Positions 35,648-46,477 are shown, counted from the stretch's first letter. The stretch is DNA of 64,000 nucleotides from Pacificispira spongiicola (GCF_012926505.1 NZ_JABBNT010000001.1:310001-374000); one strand, 5' to 3'. Program-made: numbers and translations. Notes: generated by a model from the sequence alone, not told the origin.

Positions 35648-36307
35648 CTACCGCTGTCCGACGCCGAGGCGCCGTTCGAGTCGACGACCACCCCAGGCGA
35701 TCAATGCGTTGATCACAAAATAGATCACGGCGGTGGCCATGTAGATTTCCAACGGTCGGTAGGTCTGACCGGTGATGTTCTGGGCAACGCGGGTCAATTC
35801 CCCGATCCCGACGACAGAGGCGAGAGAGGAGACCTTCACCAACAGGATCAGTTCGTTGATGTGAGACGGCAGACCGATGCGCAACGCCTGCGGTACCAAA
35901 ATGCGCCGCCACAAGGCCAGGGGCGGAATGCCCAACGCATCCGCAGCCTCCCGCTGTCCGGGGGAGATCGCCTGTAACGACCCCCGCAAGATTTCGGCGT
36001 TATAGGCCGCCGAACACATTCCGATGGACAGGAAGGCGGCGACGGTCGCGGGCAGGTTCACGCCCGCATAGGGCAGGATATAGAAGAAAGCCAGCAGTTG
36101 AACCAGCAGCGGCACCCCGCGAAAGAAGCTGATATACAGCGCGGCGGCGCGGCGCAGCCAGCCATGATGCGACAGGCGCGCGGCACAGATGCCGATCCCC
36201 AACAACAGTCCGACCAGCATACCCAAAAAGGATATCAAAATCGTCCAGCGGGCGGCGCTGACCAGATAGGGAAAATTGTGGCTGATGACCTGGAAGGAAA
36301 AGTCCAC
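35648..36307 (-). CDS. Amino-acid ABC transporter permease (HisM/HisQ type)
   Basis: 219 residues from GTG 36307, supported by GGAGAG upstream; a start at 36325 is possible. Family motifs FFRGVPLLVQLLAFFYILP and the EAA loop GQREAADALGIPPLALWRR are present. It forms the second channel half. In order, the operon places it after the binding-protein gene and before the other permease and ATPase. Confidence 0.93.
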   Translation of the reverse strand: MDFSFQVISHNFPYLVSAARWTILISFLGMLVGLLLGIGICAARLSHHGWLRRAAALYISFFRGVPLLVQLLAFFYILPYAGVNLPATVAAFLSIGMCSAAYNAEILRGSLQAISPGQREAADALGIPPLALWRRILVPQALRIGLPSHINELILLVKVSSLASVVGIGELTRVAQNITGQTYRPLEIYMATAVIYFVINALIAWGGRRLERRLGVGQR

Positions 36308-36387
36308 GGCGTCTCTCCGGCACAATCCGGCCCCGGCCCGACGGCAATCGCCGGACCGGGGTCGGTCAATTCCGACAGAAGGCGGAC

Positions 36388-37209
36388 TTAGTTAACCGCG
36401 GGCATTTCCGTCGGCAGTTCCGGCGCAGTACCCAGCCATTTTTCGTTGATCGCCTGCAGACGACCGTCTTCGTGCATCTTCAGTAGCGCAGCGTTGATCG
36501 CCTCGACCAGGCTGGCCGTTTCGTCACCCGGACGCGCAACCCAGGCAAAGTATTTCGGGTCGCCGAAGGGTGGGGTCACCAGGGCGAAGGTTTCCGGACG
36601 CTGAACGGCGGCATAGCCCATCAGCGGCATGGAGTTCGCGACGGCCTGAACGCGACCGGCGGCCAGATCGGCCATTGCTTCGTCGATGTTCACATATTCA
36701 CGCACGTCGACCGCTTCCGGCAGCGATTCACCGAAATGCTTCAGCTGTTCCAACTGCGCGGAACCTTTCTGCGATCCGGCAGCCTTACCGGCGATATCTT
36801 CCGGTTTCATGATCGAATCGTCGCCGGCCTTTTTCAGCAGCGCGACCGTGGCGTTGCCGATCGGCAGGGTGAAGCTGTAGCGCTGCATCCGCTCGGCGGT
36901 GATCGTCACCGGCGCGTTGACGATATCGAACTTACCCGCTTCCAGGCCCGGCAAGACGCTGGACCACGGCAGATCGAGGAATTCGACTTCGACCCCCAGT
37001 TCCTTGGCCACTTCGACGAAAAGGTCGTGGCAAATCCCCTGATATTCGCCATCGACCAGCATGTCGAACGGCGCATAGTGCATTTCAGTAGCAGCGACGA
37101 TCTTACCCTTCGCCTTGATATCGGCGAGGAGATCGGCATTCGCGGCACCCGACAAACCAACCGCCAGGGCACCGGCGACAATCGTTCCCAGAACAGAAGA
37201 CATCTTCAT
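36388..37209 (-). CDS. Amino-acid ABC transporter periplasmic binding protein
   Basis: 273 residues with a Sec signal peptide (about residues 1-25, ending SGAANA). It is a family 3 solute-binding protein: KGKIVAATEMHYAPFDML, GICHDLFVEVAKELGVEVEF, ITAERMQRYSFTLPIGN. It likely captures histidine or a related amino acid in the periplasm, inferred from its place between hutU and the permeases. The hutU gene ends 90 bases upstream on the same strand. Confidence 0.94.
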   Translation of the reverse strand: MKMSSVLGTIVAGALAVGLSGAANADLLADIKAKGKIVAATEMHYAPFDMLVDGEYQGICHDLFVEVAKELGVEVEFLDLPWSSVLPGLEAGKFDIVNAPVTITAERMQRYSFTLPIGNATVALLKKAGDDSIMKPEDIAGKAAGSQKGSAQLEQLKHFGESLPEAVDVREYVNIDEAMADLAAGRVQAVANSMPLMGYAAVQRPETFALVTPPFGDPKYFAWVARPGDETASLVEAINAALLKMHEDGRLQAINEKWLGTAPELPTEMPAVN

Positions 37210-37298
37210 GATTTTGCTCTTTCGTTAGTTAGAGTTGGCACGGGTTTGCCCCGCTGTGTTTTTGGTCGAATAAGAGCCTGAGCATTCCTCCCAGTGAA

Positions 37299-38975
37299 TC
37301 AGTTGCCGAGAATACCCGGCAAGCGCAAGCCGTTTTCCTTCGCGCAGTCGATCGCGATGTCGTAGCCCGCATCCGCATGGCGCATGACGCCGGTGGCAGG
37401 ATCGTTCCACAGCACCCGCCCGATGCGGGCCGCGGCCTCGTCCGTGCCGTCGCAGCAGATGACGATGCCGGAATGCTGGCTGAATCCCATGCCGACGCCG
37501 CCGCCATGGTGCAGCGATACCCAGGTCGCCCCCGACGCGCAGTTCAGCAGCGCATTCAGCAACGGCCAGTCGGACACGGCGTCCGACCCGTCCTTCATGC
37601 CTTCGGTTTCGCGATTCGGACTGGCGACGGACCCGCTGTCCAAATGGTCGCGGCCAATGACGACCGGCCCTTTCAATTCGCCGTTCTTCACCATTTCGTT
37701 GAAGGCGAGACCCAGGCGATGCCGCTGTCCCAACCCGACCCAGCAGATACGCGCCGGCAGGCCCTGAAACGAAATCCGCTCCCGCGCCATGTCCAGCCAG
37801 TTGTGCAGGTGTTCGTCGTCGGGGATCAGCTCCTTCACTTTCTGATCGGTCTTGTAGATATCTTCCGGATCGCCGGACAGGGCGGCCCAGCGGAACGGGC
37901 CGATCCCCTTGCAGAATAGCGGGCGGATATAGGCCGGAACGAAGCCGGGGAAGGAAAAGGCGTTGTCCAATCCTTCTTCCAGCGCCATCTGACGGATGTT
38001 ATTGCCGTAGTCGACGGTCGGGATGCCTTTTTCGTGGAACCGCACCATGGCCTCCACATGCACGCGCATGGAGGCACGGGCGGCCTTTTCCACCGCCGCC
38101 GGGTCGCTTTCCCGCTTGTCGCGCCATTCGGCCAGGGTCCAGCCCTGGGGCAGGTAGCCGTTGATCGGATCATGCGCGGAGGTCTGATCCGTCACAATAT
38201 CCGGGCGAATGCCGCGGGCTTCGATTTCCGTGAAGATATCCGCCGCGTTGCCGACGAGGCCGACCGATTTTGCCTCGCCCGCCTTGGTCCAGCGGTCGAT
38301 CATCTCCAGCGCCTCGTCCAGCGTATCGGCGCGTTCATCGACATAGCGGGTACGGATGCGGAAATCGATGTGGTCCGGGTCGCATTCCACGGCCAGGCAG
38401 CAGGCACCCGCCATGACGGCGGCCAGCGGTTGTGCGCCGCCCATGCCGCCCAAACCGCCCGTCAGGATCCATTTGCCCTTCAGGTCGCCGTTATAGTGCT
38501 GACGCCCGGCTTCCGCGAAAGTCTCGTAAGTTCCCTGCACGATGCCCTGGGACCCGATATAGATCCAGGACCCGGCGGTCATCTGGCCGTACATCATCAG
38601 TCCGGCCTTATCGAGCTTGTTGAAATGTTCCCAGGTCGCCCAATGGGGGACCAGGTTCGAATTGGCGATCAGGACGCGCGGCGCGTCTTTATGCGTGCGG
38701 AAGATGCCGACCGGCTTGCCGCTCTGCACCAGCAGGGTTTCGTCGTCTTCCAGCGTCTTCAGGCTGTCAGCGATTTTATCGAAATCCGCCCAGGTCCGTG
38801 CGGCACGCCCGATCCCGCCATAGACGACCAGCTCATTCGGGTTTTCGGCCACTTCCGGGTCCAGATTGTTCATCATCATCCGGTAGGGCGCTTCGGTCAG
38901 CCAGCTTTTGCAAGTCAGTTCCGGCCCACGCGGCGCGCGGACGACCCTGGTGTTGTGGCGGGGATTGCTGCTCAT
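37299..38975 (-). CDS. hutU: Urocanate hydratase
   Basis: 558 residues, the family length. It hydrates urocanate to imidazolonepropionate using tightly bound NAD. The signature [19 protein letters not shown] (NAD-binding) and the catalytic region [19 protein letters not shown] are intact, as is [18 protein letters not shown]. It lies 20 bases downstream of hutH and is the third gene of the hutI-hutH-hutU-importer transcript. Confidence 0.97.
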   Translation of the reverse strand: MSSNPRHNTRVVRAPRGPELTCKSWLTEAPYRMMMNNLDPEVAENPNELVVYGGIGRAARTWADFDKIADSLKTLEDDETLLVQSGKPVGIFRTHKDAPRVLIANSNLVPHWATWEHFNKLDKAGLMMYGQMTAGSWIYIGSQGIVQGTYETFAEAGRQHYNGDLKGKWILTGGLGGMGGAQPLAAVMAGACCLAVECDPDHIDFRIRTRYVDERADTLDEALEMIDRWTKAGEAKSVGLVGNAADIFTEIEARGIRPDIVTDQTSAHDPINGYLPQGWTLAEWRDKRESDPAAVEKAARASMRVHVEAMVRFHEKGIPTVDYGNNIRQMALEEGLDNAFSFPGFVPAYIRPLFCKGIGPFRWAALSGDPEDIYKTDQKVKELIPDDEHLHNWLDMARERISFQGLPARICWVGLGQRHRLGLAFNEMVKNGELKGPVVIGRDHLDSGSVASPNRETEGMKDGSDAVSDWPLLNALLNCASGATWVSLHHGGGVGMGFSQHSGIVICCDGTDEAAARIGRVLWNDPATGVMRHADAGYDIAIDCAKENGLRLPGILGN

Positions 38976-38995
38976 CGTCGTTTCCTCTTCAAGCC

Positions 38996-40567
38996 TTAGG
39001 CATTCTGAACCAGCCCGAGCCCCATCGATCCGGGCAGGAGCGGGAAGATATCCCGGCCCGCCGCGCGGACCGGATCGCCGGACCGCACCAATTCCGCCGC
39101 CCGGATCAGGTCGGGCGACAGATAGCGGTCCTCTTTCAATGCGGGCACGGCGTCGCGGATCACCGTCATTACCGCTTTCAAGCGGGGGCTGGTCGTCAAC
39201 GGTGCTCGGAATTCAATGCCCTGGGCCGCCATCAGCAATTCGATCCCGACGATCTGTTCCAGATTGCGGTTCATATCCATCAAGCGCCGCGCCCCGTGGC
39301 AGGCCATGGAAACATGGTCTTCCTGATTGGCGCTGGTCGGCGTCGAATCGACGGAGGCCGGATTGGCCCGCTGTTTGTTTTCGGAATATAGCGCGGCGGC
39401 CGTGACCTCCGCGATCATGAAACCGGAATTGACGCCCGGATCGGGGGTCAGGAAGGGCGGCAGGCCGAAATTCAACGCCGGGTCGACCAGCATGGCAATG
39501 CGCCGTTCGGTGATAGACCCGATTTCGGCGATCGCAATCGCCAGATGGTCGGCGGCGAAAGCCACCGGCTCCGCATGGAAATTACCGCCGGACACAATAC
39601 CGGCCCCATCCGTCAGGATCAGCGGATTATCGGTCACCGCGTTGGCCTCGATCTCCAGAGTCGATGCGGCCTGACGCAGCACATCTAGGCACGCGCCCAT
39701 AACCTGAGGCTGGCAGCGGATGCAATACGGGTCCTGCACCCGTTCGTCGTCGACGGCGTGGCTTTCGCGGATATCGCTGCCGTCCATCAACAGACGCAAC
39801 GCATGGGCGGAGTCGATCTGCCCCTTATGGCCGCGCAGGGTATGGATTTCCGGATGGAACGGGGCACTGGACCCCATCGCCGCGTCGGTCGACAGCGCGC
39901 CCGACACCAGCGCAGCCCTAAAGGCCCGATGCGCGTCGAACAGACCGGCCAGGGCCAGGGCAGTGGACACCTGCGTCCCGTTGATCAGGGCCAACCCTTC
40001 CTTCGGTCCCAACTGCACCGGCGACAGGCCAGCCCGTTGTAAGGCTTCGGCCCCCGGCAGGCGTTCGCCGTTCAGGATCGCCTCGCCCTCGCCGATCATC
40101 ACCGCGCTCATATGCGCAAGCGGTGCCAAATCGCCACTCGCCCCGACCGAGCCCTGGCCCGGAATGACCGGATGCACGCATTTCGCCAGCATGCCTTCCA
40201 GCAACTCAATCAATTCCCAACGCACGCCGGACGCGCCGCGCCCCAGGGAAATCAGTTTCAACGCCATAACCAGACGCACCACCGCTTCCGGCAGGGGATC
40301 GCCCACCCCGCTGGAATGCGACAGGATCAGGTTGCGCTGCAATTGTGCGGTATCGGCGGGGGCAATTCGCTTCTGCGCCAATTTGCCGAAGCCAGTATTC
40401 ACGCCATAGACTGGGGCCGAGCCGTTCGCCGCCGCCTGCACCCGGTCGGATGCCGCGCGAACCGCCGCTTCCCAACTGCGGTCGATCGTGACCGCCGCGC
40501 CGTCGCGGTAAATCCAGCGCAGCGCATCGATACCGACCTTGCCGGGAACGAGTTCCAGGGTCTTCAT
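38996..40567 (-). CDS. hutH: Histidine ammonia-lyase
   Basis: 523 residues. It removes ammonia from histidine to give urocanate. The Ala143-Ser144-Gly145 triad in [13 protein letters not shown] forms the MIO electrophile. [11 protein letters not shown] and the later [13 protein letters not shown] and [11 protein letters not shown] segments are conserved. Its ATG overlaps the hutI stop as ATGA. The reading frame and motifs look fully functional. Confidence 0.97.
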   Translation of the reverse strand: MKTLELVPGKVGIDALRWIYRDGAAVTIDRSWEAAVRAASDRVQAAANGSAPVYGVNTGFGKLAQKRIAPADTAQLQRNLILSHSSGVGDPLPEAVVRLVMALKLISLGRGASGVRWELIELLEGMLAKCVHPVIPGQGSVGASGDLAPLAHMSAVMIGEGEAILNGERLPGAEALQRAGLSPVQLGPKEGLALINGTQVSTALALAGLFDAHRAFRAALVSGALSTDAAMGSSAPFHPEIHTLRGHKGQIDSAHALRLLMDGSDIRESHAVDDERVQDPYCIRCQPQVMGACLDVLRQAASTLEIEANAVTDNPLILTDGAGIVSGGNFHAEPVAFAADHLAIAIAEIGSITERRIAMLVDPALNFGLPPFLTPDPGVNSGFMIAEVTAAALYSENKQRANPASVDSTPTSANQEDHVSMACHGARRLMDMNRNLEQIVGIELLMAAQGIEFRAPLTTSPRLKAVMTVIRDAVPALKEDRYLSPDLIRAAELVRSGDPVRAAGRDIFPLLPGSMGLGLVQNA

Positions 40568-41796
40568 ACATTGCCTCCAAAAATACGGCGAGCCAGGGGG
40601 TTGATGCCGAAGCGATAGGCGAGCTCCGCCGGGGTTTCGACATCCCAGATGGCGATATCGGCCCGCTTACCGACTTCCAGCGTCCCGACCTCATCCAGAC
40701 AGCCCAGCGCCCGCGCGCCTTCGCGCGTGATCCCGGCCAATGCCTCCTCCGGCGTCATGCGGAACAGAGTGCAGGCCATATTGACGGCCAAGAGGGGGGA
40801 GAACATGGGAGACGAGCCGGGGTTGCAGTCGGTCGCGACCGCAATCGGCACGCCCGCCTGCCGCAGCAGGTCCAGCGGCGGAAACTTGGTTTCGCGCAGG
40901 GTATAGAACGCGCCGGGCAAAAGGACGGCGACGGTACCGTTCGCCGCCATCGCCTCCACGCCCTGCTCGTCCAGATATTCCAGATGATCGGCGGACAACG
41001 CCTTGTACCCGGCGGCCAAGGCCGTCCCGCCCATATTGGACAATTGTTCGGCATGCAGCTTCACCTTCAGGCCAAGCTTCACCGCCGCGTCGAACAACGT
41101 CGCGACTTGAATCGGGTTGAAGGCGATGGTCTCGCAAAAGGCATCGACCGCGTCTACCAGCCCTTCCGACGCCGCGGCGGGCAGGATTTCCCGGACGATC
41201 CAATCGATATAGCCGTCGGCATTGCCCTTGTATTCCGGCGGGATGGCATGGGCCGCGAGAAAGCTGGTTTCGATCCGAACCGGGCGCTCCCGTCCGATCC
41301 GCCGCGCGACGCGCAGCATCTTCAATTCGGTTTCCAAATCCAGGCCGTAGCCGGACTTGATTTCGACCGTCCCCGCCCCTTCGTCGATGAAGGAATCGAT
41401 ACGGGGCAATGCCGCATCCAGCAGGTCGTCTTCCGACGCGGCGCGGGTCGCGGAAACCGTGGACAGAATGCCGCCCCCCGCCTTCGCAATTTCTTCATAG
41501 CTGGCGCCCAGCAGGCGCAGTTCGAATTCTCGCGCCCGGTTGCCGCCGTAGACCATATGCGTATGGCAATCGACCAGCGCCGGGGTCGCCAGCATCCCGT
41601 GCTGACTTTCCGACGGCCATGACTGCATACGCGACGGCAGGTCGGCGGCGGTACCGGCATAGGCGATCCTGTCGCCGCTGATGGCCAGGACGCCGTCTTC
41701 GATCAGGCCGTAGGGCTGCCCACCCGCGACCATGGTCGCCAGCGTCACATCGGTCAGCACGACCGTGCTATTATCGTCGGATACCGCGTCAGACAT
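40564..41796 (-). CDS. hutI: Imidazolonepropionase
   Basis: 410 residues from ATG 41796; the frame extends another 1.1 kb upstream, antisense to hutF, but nothing there is family-like. It hydrolyses imidazolonepropionate to N-formimidoyl-glutamate. Metal and active-site motifs: [37 protein letters not shown], the later [10 protein letters not shown] and [11 protein letters not shown] (quoted separately). First gene of the minus-strand hut transcript; the promoter shared with hutF holds paired HutC-type half-sites. Confidence 0.96.
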   Translation of the reverse strand: MSDAVSDDNSTVVLTDVTLATMVAGGQPYGLIEDGVLAISGDRIAYAGTAADLPSRMQSWPSESQHGMLATPALVDCHTHMVYGGNRAREFELRLLGASYEEIAKAGGGILSTVSATRAASEDDLLDAALPRIDSFIDEGAGTVEIKSGYGLDLETELKMLRVARRIGRERPVRIETSFLAAHAIPPEYKGNADGYIDWIVREILPAAASEGLVDAVDAFCETIAFNPIQVATLFDAAVKLGLKVKLHAEQLSNMGGTALAAGYKALSADHLEYLDEQGVEAMAANGTVAVLLPGAFYTLRETKFPPLDLLRQAGVPIAVATDCNPGSSPMFSPLLAVNMACTLFRMTPEEALAGITREGARALGCLDEVGTLEVGKRADIAIWDVETPAELAYRFGINPLARRIFGGNV

Positions 41797-41833
41797 GCCG
41801 CCCCACTCCGCTTCGTGCTTGCCTATCGAGACG

Positions 41834-41875
41834 TTTTTTGTATAGATAAAATGATTGTTTTGTCCATACAAAAAA
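41834..41875. promoter_or_regulatory. HutC-type operator region between hutI and hutF
   Basis: TTTTTTGTAT (41834-41843) and ATACAAAAAA (41866-41875) form a perfect 10-base inverted repeat with a 22-base centre. Inside it are two 12-mers, TTGTATAGATAA (41838-41849) and TTGTCCATACAA (41860-41871). Each matches the perfect palindrome TTGTATATACAA at ten positions, and their centres are 22 bp apart. Confidence 0.7.
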
Positions 41876-41886
41876 TGGAGGAACGG

Positions 41887-43245
41887 ATGACGGGCCTGTT
41901 TTGCGATTGGGCATATCTGCCGGAAGGCTGGACGCCCCATGTCCGGATCGGCGTCGACGATACCGGTCGCATCGCCTCCATAGACCGAAACGCGCAGGCG
42001 CAGCCCGGCGACAAACTCTTGTCCCATCGTCTGGTCCTGCCCGCGGTCGGCAACCTGCACTCCCACGCCTTCCAGCGCGCCATGGCCGGACATGCCGAAT
42101 GCCGGGGCGATGGCGAGGACAGTTTCTGGACGTGGCGGGAAGCGATGTACGGCTTCGTCGGGCAACTGACCCCGGACGATGTCGAAGCGATCGCGGCCTA
42201 TGCCTATATGGAAATGGCGGAGGCCGGGTATGCCGCGGTCGGAGAATTCCATTATCTGCATCACGCGCCCGGTGGAGACGCCTACGACGATCCGGCGGAA
42301 ATGGCGCATCGGATCGCGGCGGCGGCCGACATCGCGGATATGGGCCTCACCTTGGCCCCGGTCCTCTATGCGCAAGGCGGCGTCGACCGGCGACCCTTGA
42401 GCGACCGGCAATTGCGCTTCGGTTGCGACCTGGATCGGTTCGCGAACCTGCATGGCGCGATAAAGCTGACCGCCCCGGATTCCATCCTGGGCGTATCGGC
42501 GCACAGCCTGCGCGCCGTGCCGCCGGAATGGCTGTTCCCGCTGACACAGATGGGCCAGGGACCGATCCATATTCACATCGCCGAGCAGACAGCCGAAGTA
42601 GACGACGTAAAGGCCGCCTACGGCGCGCGTCCGGTCGCATGGCTGATGGACAATGCCGCCGTGGACGAAAGCTGGTGCCTCGTCCACGCAACCCATATGG
42701 TCCAGACGGAAACGGAAGCTGTCGCCCGATCCGGGGCCGTGGCGGGCCTGTGCCCAATCACGGAAGGCAATTTGGGCGACGGTATTTTTGACGGAAAGCG
42801 CTTCATCGACGAAGGCGGGTGCTATGGCGTCGGCAGCGATTCCCATATCCGGATCGGGTTGACGGAAGAATTGCGCCTGCTGGAATACAGTCAACGCCTA
42901 CGCGACCGGCGGCGGACCGTGCTTCGAACAAATCCGGGATCGATCGGCGACACGCTCTTCCAGGCTGTGACGGCGGGCGGCGCGCGGGCGCTGGGTCGCC
43001 CCACAGGGTCGTTGGAGGTCGGCAATTGGGCCGATATCGTCGCGCTGGACGCCGACCAGATCCTGCCCTTCGTACCCGGTCAGGCGCAGTGGCTGGATCA
43101 CTGGATTTTCGTGTCGGGCGATCGGGCCGTGCGGGACGTCTGGTCGGCCGGGCGACATTGCGTAACGGATGGGCGTCATCGGGAACGCACGGGAATCACC
43201 GCACGATTTCACGACACTTTGGCGCGACTCATGGAAAACATGTAG
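41887..43245 (+). CDS. hutF: Formimidoylglutamate deiminase
   Basis: 452 residues from ATG 41887, supported by GGAGG five bases upstream. An amidohydrolase: [20 protein letters not shown] holds the metal-binding His-x-His, GEFHYLHH and [13 protein letters not shown] follow, and [20 protein letters not shown] carries the catalytic Asp. It converts N-formimidoyl-L-glutamate to N-formyl-L-glutamate and ammonia, committing this organism to the five-step hut route. The next enzyme, N-formylglutamate deformylase (HutG), is not encoded in the window. Confidence 0.95.
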   Translation: MTGLFCDWAYLPEGWTPHVRIGVDDTGRIASIDRNAQAQPGDKLLSHRLVLPAVGNLHSHAFQRAMAGHAECRGDGEDSFWTWREAMYGFVGQLTPDDVEAIAAYAYMEMAEAGYAAVGEFHYLHHAPGGDAYDDPAEMAHRIAAAADIADMGLTLAPVLYAQGGVDRRPLSDRQLRFGCDLDRFANLHGAIKLTAPDSILGVSAHSLRAVPPEWLFPLTQMGQGPIHIHIAEQTAEVDDVKAAYGARPVAWLMDNAAVDESWCLVHATHMVQTETEAVARSGAVAGLCPITEGNLGDGIFDGKRFIDEGGCYGVGSDSHIRIGLTEELRLLEYSQRLRDRRRTVLRTNPGSIGDTLFQAVTAGGARALGRPTGSLEVGNWADIVALDADQILPFVPGQAQWLDHWIFVSGDRAVRDVWSAGRHCVTDGRHRERTGITARFHDTLARLMENM

Positions 43246-43247
43246 GT

Positions 43248-43955
43248 ATGAGAGAGCTGGCCCCCTATCTGCGCATCAAGGAAGACCTGCTGGACCGCGT
43301 CCGCAGCGGCACCTGGAAGCCCGGCGACCTGATCCCCGGCGAGCAGCGTCTGGCGGAACAATTCGGCTGCGCCCGCGCCACGGTGCACCGCGCCTTGCGC
43401 GAATTGGCGGAAGAAGGCGTGCTGGAACGCCGCCGCAAGGCCGGAACGCGCGTCGCCCGTCCGACAAGCCGCAGCGTCGCCTTCGACATTCCGCTGGTGG
43501 AGGATGAAATCCGCGCCACGGGCGCACGCTATCATTACGAATTGCTGGAACGGGAAATAGCCCCCCTGCCCCCGGCGGAGGCCGCATCCCTGGAACGCGC
43601 GACAGGAACGCCCGCGCTGCATCTGCGCTGCCTACATTTCGCGGACCGCCGCCCCTACCAACTGGAAGATCGCTGGATCGACATCGACACCGTGCCGGAA
43701 GCTGTGGACGTCGATTTCGCGGCGGAAGGAGCGAACGGCTGGCTGGTGCACAACGTTCCCTGGACCGATGCGGAACATTCGATCCATGCCGATTTGGCGG
43801 CCGGAGAAATTGCAAGGTCCTTGAACCTGACGGATGGCGACCCCGTGCTTGTCGTGGAACGCCGGACCTGGAACGACAAGGGCCCGGTCACGACCGTGCG
43901 CTTCCATCACCCGGGTCGCAGCCATCGCCTGCGCACCGCTTTCGTGGCCCGTTAA
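43248..43955 (+). CDS. hutC: GntR/HutC-family histidine utilisation repressor (UTRA domain)
   Basis: 235 residues from ATG 43248, two bases after the hutF stop. The winged helix-turn-helix is GEQRLAEQFGCARATVHRALRELAEEGVLERRRKAGTRVAR (quoted in part as FGCARATVHRALRELAEEGV). The UTRA effector domain follows (LHLRCLHFADRRPYQLEDRWIDID). HutC proteins are usually released by urocanate. Its place in the hutF transcript predicts autoregulation through the operator region upstream of hutF. It diverges clearly in sequence from the second HutC-type protein at 57164-57877. Confidence 0.9.
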   Translation: MRELAPYLRIKEDLLDRVRSGTWKPGDLIPGEQRLAEQFGCARATVHRALRELAEEGVLERRRKAGTRVARPTSRSVAFDIPLVEDEIRATGARYHYELLEREIAPLPPAEAASLERATGTPALHLRCLHFADRRPYQLEDRWIDIDTVPEAVDVDFAAEGANGWLVHNVPWTDAEHSIHADLAAGEIARSLNLTDGDPVLVVERRTWNDKGPVTTVRFHHPGRSHRLRTAFVAR

Positions 43956-43970
43956 TCCTAAATATCGACT

Positions 43971-44456
43971 TTAACAGGACCAGGGGATACGGCGCAGTGT
44001 CGACCGGTCCATTGCCTTCAAGATGCGCTTCTTGCCGTTCTTGTCGGGCTGCGGCACCAAGATTCGGACATAGCTCCAGTGCTCTTTTTCCATCGAGATG
44101 TATTCCCGAAGGCTTAGGTCCACCGATCCGGTTTCAATGCAATGCCGCATCGAATCGAGGACATCCTGTGCATCCGCATTGGAGAAAAAGGAACTGACCT
44201 TTTTACCGCGCATCTCGCCGCCATGAACCTGACAGACATAGGTTCCCGCTAGGCGAACGGCGCCGTCGGAAAAATCGGGTTCCAATTCAATCAACATGAC
44301 GGTCGGGGCAAGTGGCAAGGGAACGTCGAACAGGTCCAACGCGCCGTCTTCACCCGCGTCTATTGCCGACGACCACTTTTCATAGAGCTTCTGAAACTCG
44401 GGATAGTTGGCAATTTCCGATAGGTCGATCGGGGTGGTCTTCTTTGGTGTAAGCAT
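43971..44456 (-). CDS. PAS_5-like domain protein
   Basis: 161 residues with one PAS_5-like domain. An N-terminal helix (YPEFQKLYEKWSSAID) leads into strands MLIELEPDFSDGAVRLAGTYVC and a helix after GGEMRGKKVSSFF; the last strand is HWSYVRILVPQPDKNGKKR. Third PAS_5-like gene of the window. It converges with hutC, separated by 15 bases. No further domain; function unknown. Confidence 0.7.
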   Translation of the reverse strand: MLTPKKTTPIDLSEIANYPEFQKLYEKWSSAIDAGEDGALDLFDVPLPLAPTVMLIELEPDFSDGAVRLAGTYVCQVHGGEMRGKKVSSFFSNADAQDVLDSMRHCIETGSVDLSLREYISMEKEHWSYVRILVPQPDKNGKKRILKAMDRSTLRRIPWSC

Positions 44457-44550
44457 GATGAACTGGTAATCCCGCTACGCGCTACGCCGGTTTTCCGGCG
44501 CAATTTTAGTGTCAGAGACCGTTGGGTAACATTATTTCGTTAACAAAAGA

Positions 44551-44577
44551 AAAAGGCGCCGGTAATCGGCGCCTTTT
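44551..44577 (-). terminator. Intrinsic terminator of the Prx5 gene
   Basis: AAAAGGCGCCG (44551-44561) and CGGCGCCTTTT (44567-44577) form an 11-bp stem with a 5-nt loop. Read on the minus strand it is followed by TCTTTTGTTA, a good T-tract, 20 bases after the peroxiredoxin stop. Confidence 0.85.
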
Positions 44578-44596
44578 CCGTTGTGATCGGTGTCGA

Positions 44597-45124
44597 TCAG
44601 GCAGCCACTTTGGCTTCCTTCAGGTAGCCGAGCATCGTGTCGACGTCGGAAACCTTGAACGGGTCGCCAGGTTCGCCCGGCTCGACGAAGGTCTTTTCGA
44701 TGACGCCGTCATTGACGACCATCGAATAGCGCCAGGAGCGCTTGCCGAAGCCGAGGTCTTCCTTACCGACCAGGAAGCCCATGCCTTCGGAGAATTCACC
44801 ATTGCCGTCCGGAATGACCTTCAATTCGTCGGTCACGCCCTGGTCTTTCGCCCAGGCGTTCATGACGAAGCTGTCGTTGACCGACAGGCAGTAAATGTCG
44901 TCGACGCCAAGGCCCTTAACTTCCTGGGACTTGATCATGTAGCCCGGCAGGTGGGTCGAGGAGCAGGTCGGCGTGAACGCGCCCGGCAGGGCGAAGACGA
45001 CGACGCGCTTGCCGGCGAAGATGTCGTTGGTGCTGACATCTTTCCATTCACCGTTTTCGCGGGTGCGGAAAGTAACCTGCGGGACGGCGTCGCCGACGGT
45101 CTTGGCATTCGGGAAATTGGACAT
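44597..45124 (-). CDS. Prx5-type peroxiredoxin (glutaredoxin- or thioredoxin-dependent)
   Basis: 175 residues from ATG 45124 with GGAG upstream. The peroxidatic motif [16 protein letters not shown] places Cys54 in the Prx5 class, which also has [14 protein letters not shown]. Only one other cysteine is seen, in YCLSVN, so recycling is probably by glutathione/glutaredoxin or thioredoxin. A nested inverted repeat lies upstream at 45242-45270. It is monocistronic with its own terminator. Confidence 0.93.
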   Translation of the reverse strand: MSNFPNAKTVGDAVPQVTFRTRENGEWKDVSTNDIFAGKRVVVFALPGAFTPTCSSTHLPGYMIKSQEVKGLGVDDIYCLSVNDSFVMNAWAKDQGVTDELKVIPDGNGEFSEGMGFLVGKEDLGFGKRSWRYSMVVNDGVIEKTFVEPGEPGDPFKVSDVDTMLGYLKEAKVAA

Positions 45125-45241
45125 GTGCTTCTCCATTTCTATCGGTTCAGTCGATACGAAACCCGCCCCAAGCCCCGGAACCCGGGCGATCAGGCGAATT
45201 TCGTGGAAGCGGCCCAACAGCAATATGTTGATTTGACGTTT

Positions 45242-45270
45242 AGACCGCTTCTAATAAGCGTGTACGGTCT
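45242..45270. promoter_or_regulatory. Nested inverted repeat between argE and the Prx5 gene
   Basis: CGCTT (45246-45250) and AAGCG (45256-45260) form an inner hairpin with a CTAAT loop. AGACCG (45242-45247) and CGGTCT (45265-45270) form an outer inverted repeat. It could be an operator for the downstream peroxiredoxin gene or part of the argE 3' end. Confidence 0.35.
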
Positions 45271-45322
45271 ATATAGAGATTTCTTAGAACCATTCCAAGG
45301 AATTTTTTGGCACCTGCGAAGA

Positions 45323-46474
45323 TTATTTTCTGCACCGCAATATCAGCTTGCGCAGCATGGCTTCGCACTGGTCGATCTGATCCGATTCGATGAACTCATT
45401 CGGTTGATGCGCCTGATCGATCGACCCCGGCCCGCATACGACGACGGCCATCCCCGCGCGCTGGAACTGTCCCGCTTCTGTGCCATAGGGAACATAATTC
45501 ATATCATTGTCGCCGGTCAGTTGCCGGACCAGTTGTTCCGCTTCGCTATCGCGGTCTTCGCGCAGGCCCGCGACGACGTTTTCCGTCGTTACCTTGATCG
45601 ATGTCGACGGATCGATCGCATGCATTTCCGGCAAAATTTCCTGCGCGATCCAAGCTTCGAACTCTTCCTGGATTTCCTCCGGAAAATCGTCCGGCAGGTT
45701 GCGGATGTCGCACACGAACTCACAATGCCGGGATATGATGTTGGACGCGGTTCCCCCCTGCACCGTCCCGACATGGATCGTCGTATAGGGTGGCACGAAC
45801 TTGCAGGCCGGATCCGCGGCGGCGGCGCGGGCCTTCGCCATTTCATCCAGTTTCGCGATCAGTCGCGCCCCGGTCATGACCGCGGATACGCCGCGATGCG
45901 TCTGGCTGGAATGGGCTTCCTTGCCGGTCACGACGACACTGAAGAACCACATCCCCTTATGCGCGGAAACGACCTTCATATCCGTCGGTTCGCCGACGAT
46001 GACGACCGACGGCTTCGGCAGGCTCCTCCCGATTTCCGCGATCATGCTGGGCGCGCCCTTGCAGCCGATTTCCTCGTCATAGGAAAAGGCAAAATGGATG
46101 GGCCGCGCCAATGGCTGTGCCAACATTTCCGGCAAAAGCGCCAGGGCAGTCGCGGGGAAGGCCTTCATATCGCAGGTTCCGCGACCGTACAGCCGACTGC
46201 CCTTTCGGGTCATGGTGAAGGGATCGGTATCCCAAGGCTGCCCCGTAACCGGAACGACGTCGGTATGACCGGACAAGCAAACGCCGCCTTCCTTCTTCGG
46301 GCCGATCGTCGCCCACAGGTTGGCCTTGTCGCCTTCCGGACTGCGGACCAGTGTCGATTCGATGCCATGACCCCGCAGATGGTCCGCGACGAAGTCGATC
46401 AATTCCATATTCGACTTTGCCGTCGTCGTATCGAAGGAAACGAGCTTTTCCAAAAAATCGGTGGGCGTTCGCAT
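45323..46474 (-). CDS. argE: Acetylornithine deacetylase (ArgE, M20 peptidase fold)
   Basis: 383 residues from ATG 46474 (GAGG seven bases upstream), overlapped by an alternative TTG at 46477. It releases ornithine from N-acetylornithine in arginine synthesis. Binuclear zinc motifs: CLSGHTDVVPVTGQPW, GRGTCDMKAFPATAL, and FAFSYDEEIGCKGAPSM with the catalytic Glu pair. The last His is seen in SIDQAHQPNEFIE. It lies three bases after trkH on the same strand. Confidence 0.92.
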   Translation of the reverse strand: MRTPTDFLEKLVSFDTTTAKSNMELIDFVADHLRGHGIESTLVRSPEGDKANLWATIGPKKEGGVCLSGHTDVVPVTGQPWDTDPFTMTRKGSRLYGRGTCDMKAFPATALALLPEMLAQPLARPIHFAFSYDEEIGCKGAPSMIAEIGRSLPKPSVVIVGEPTDMKVVSAHKGMWFFSVVVTGKEAHSSQTHRGVSAVMTGARLIAKLDEMAKARAAAADPACKFVPPYTTIHVGTVQGGTASNIISRHCEFVCDIRNLPDDFPEEIQEEFEAWIAQEILPEMHAIDPSTSIKVTTENVVAGLREDRDSEAEQLVRQLTGDNDMNYVPYGTEAGQFQRAGMAVVVCGPGSIDQAHQPNEFIESDQIDQCEAMLRKLILRCRK

Positions 46475-46477
46475 CAA

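Noticed and set aside
40564-42894. A 776-residue frame for the hutI gene reaching back over hutF
   Set aside because: Only the last 410 residues resemble imidazolonepropionase. The upstream part is antisense to hutF and has no family features; ATG 41796 has a plausible SD.
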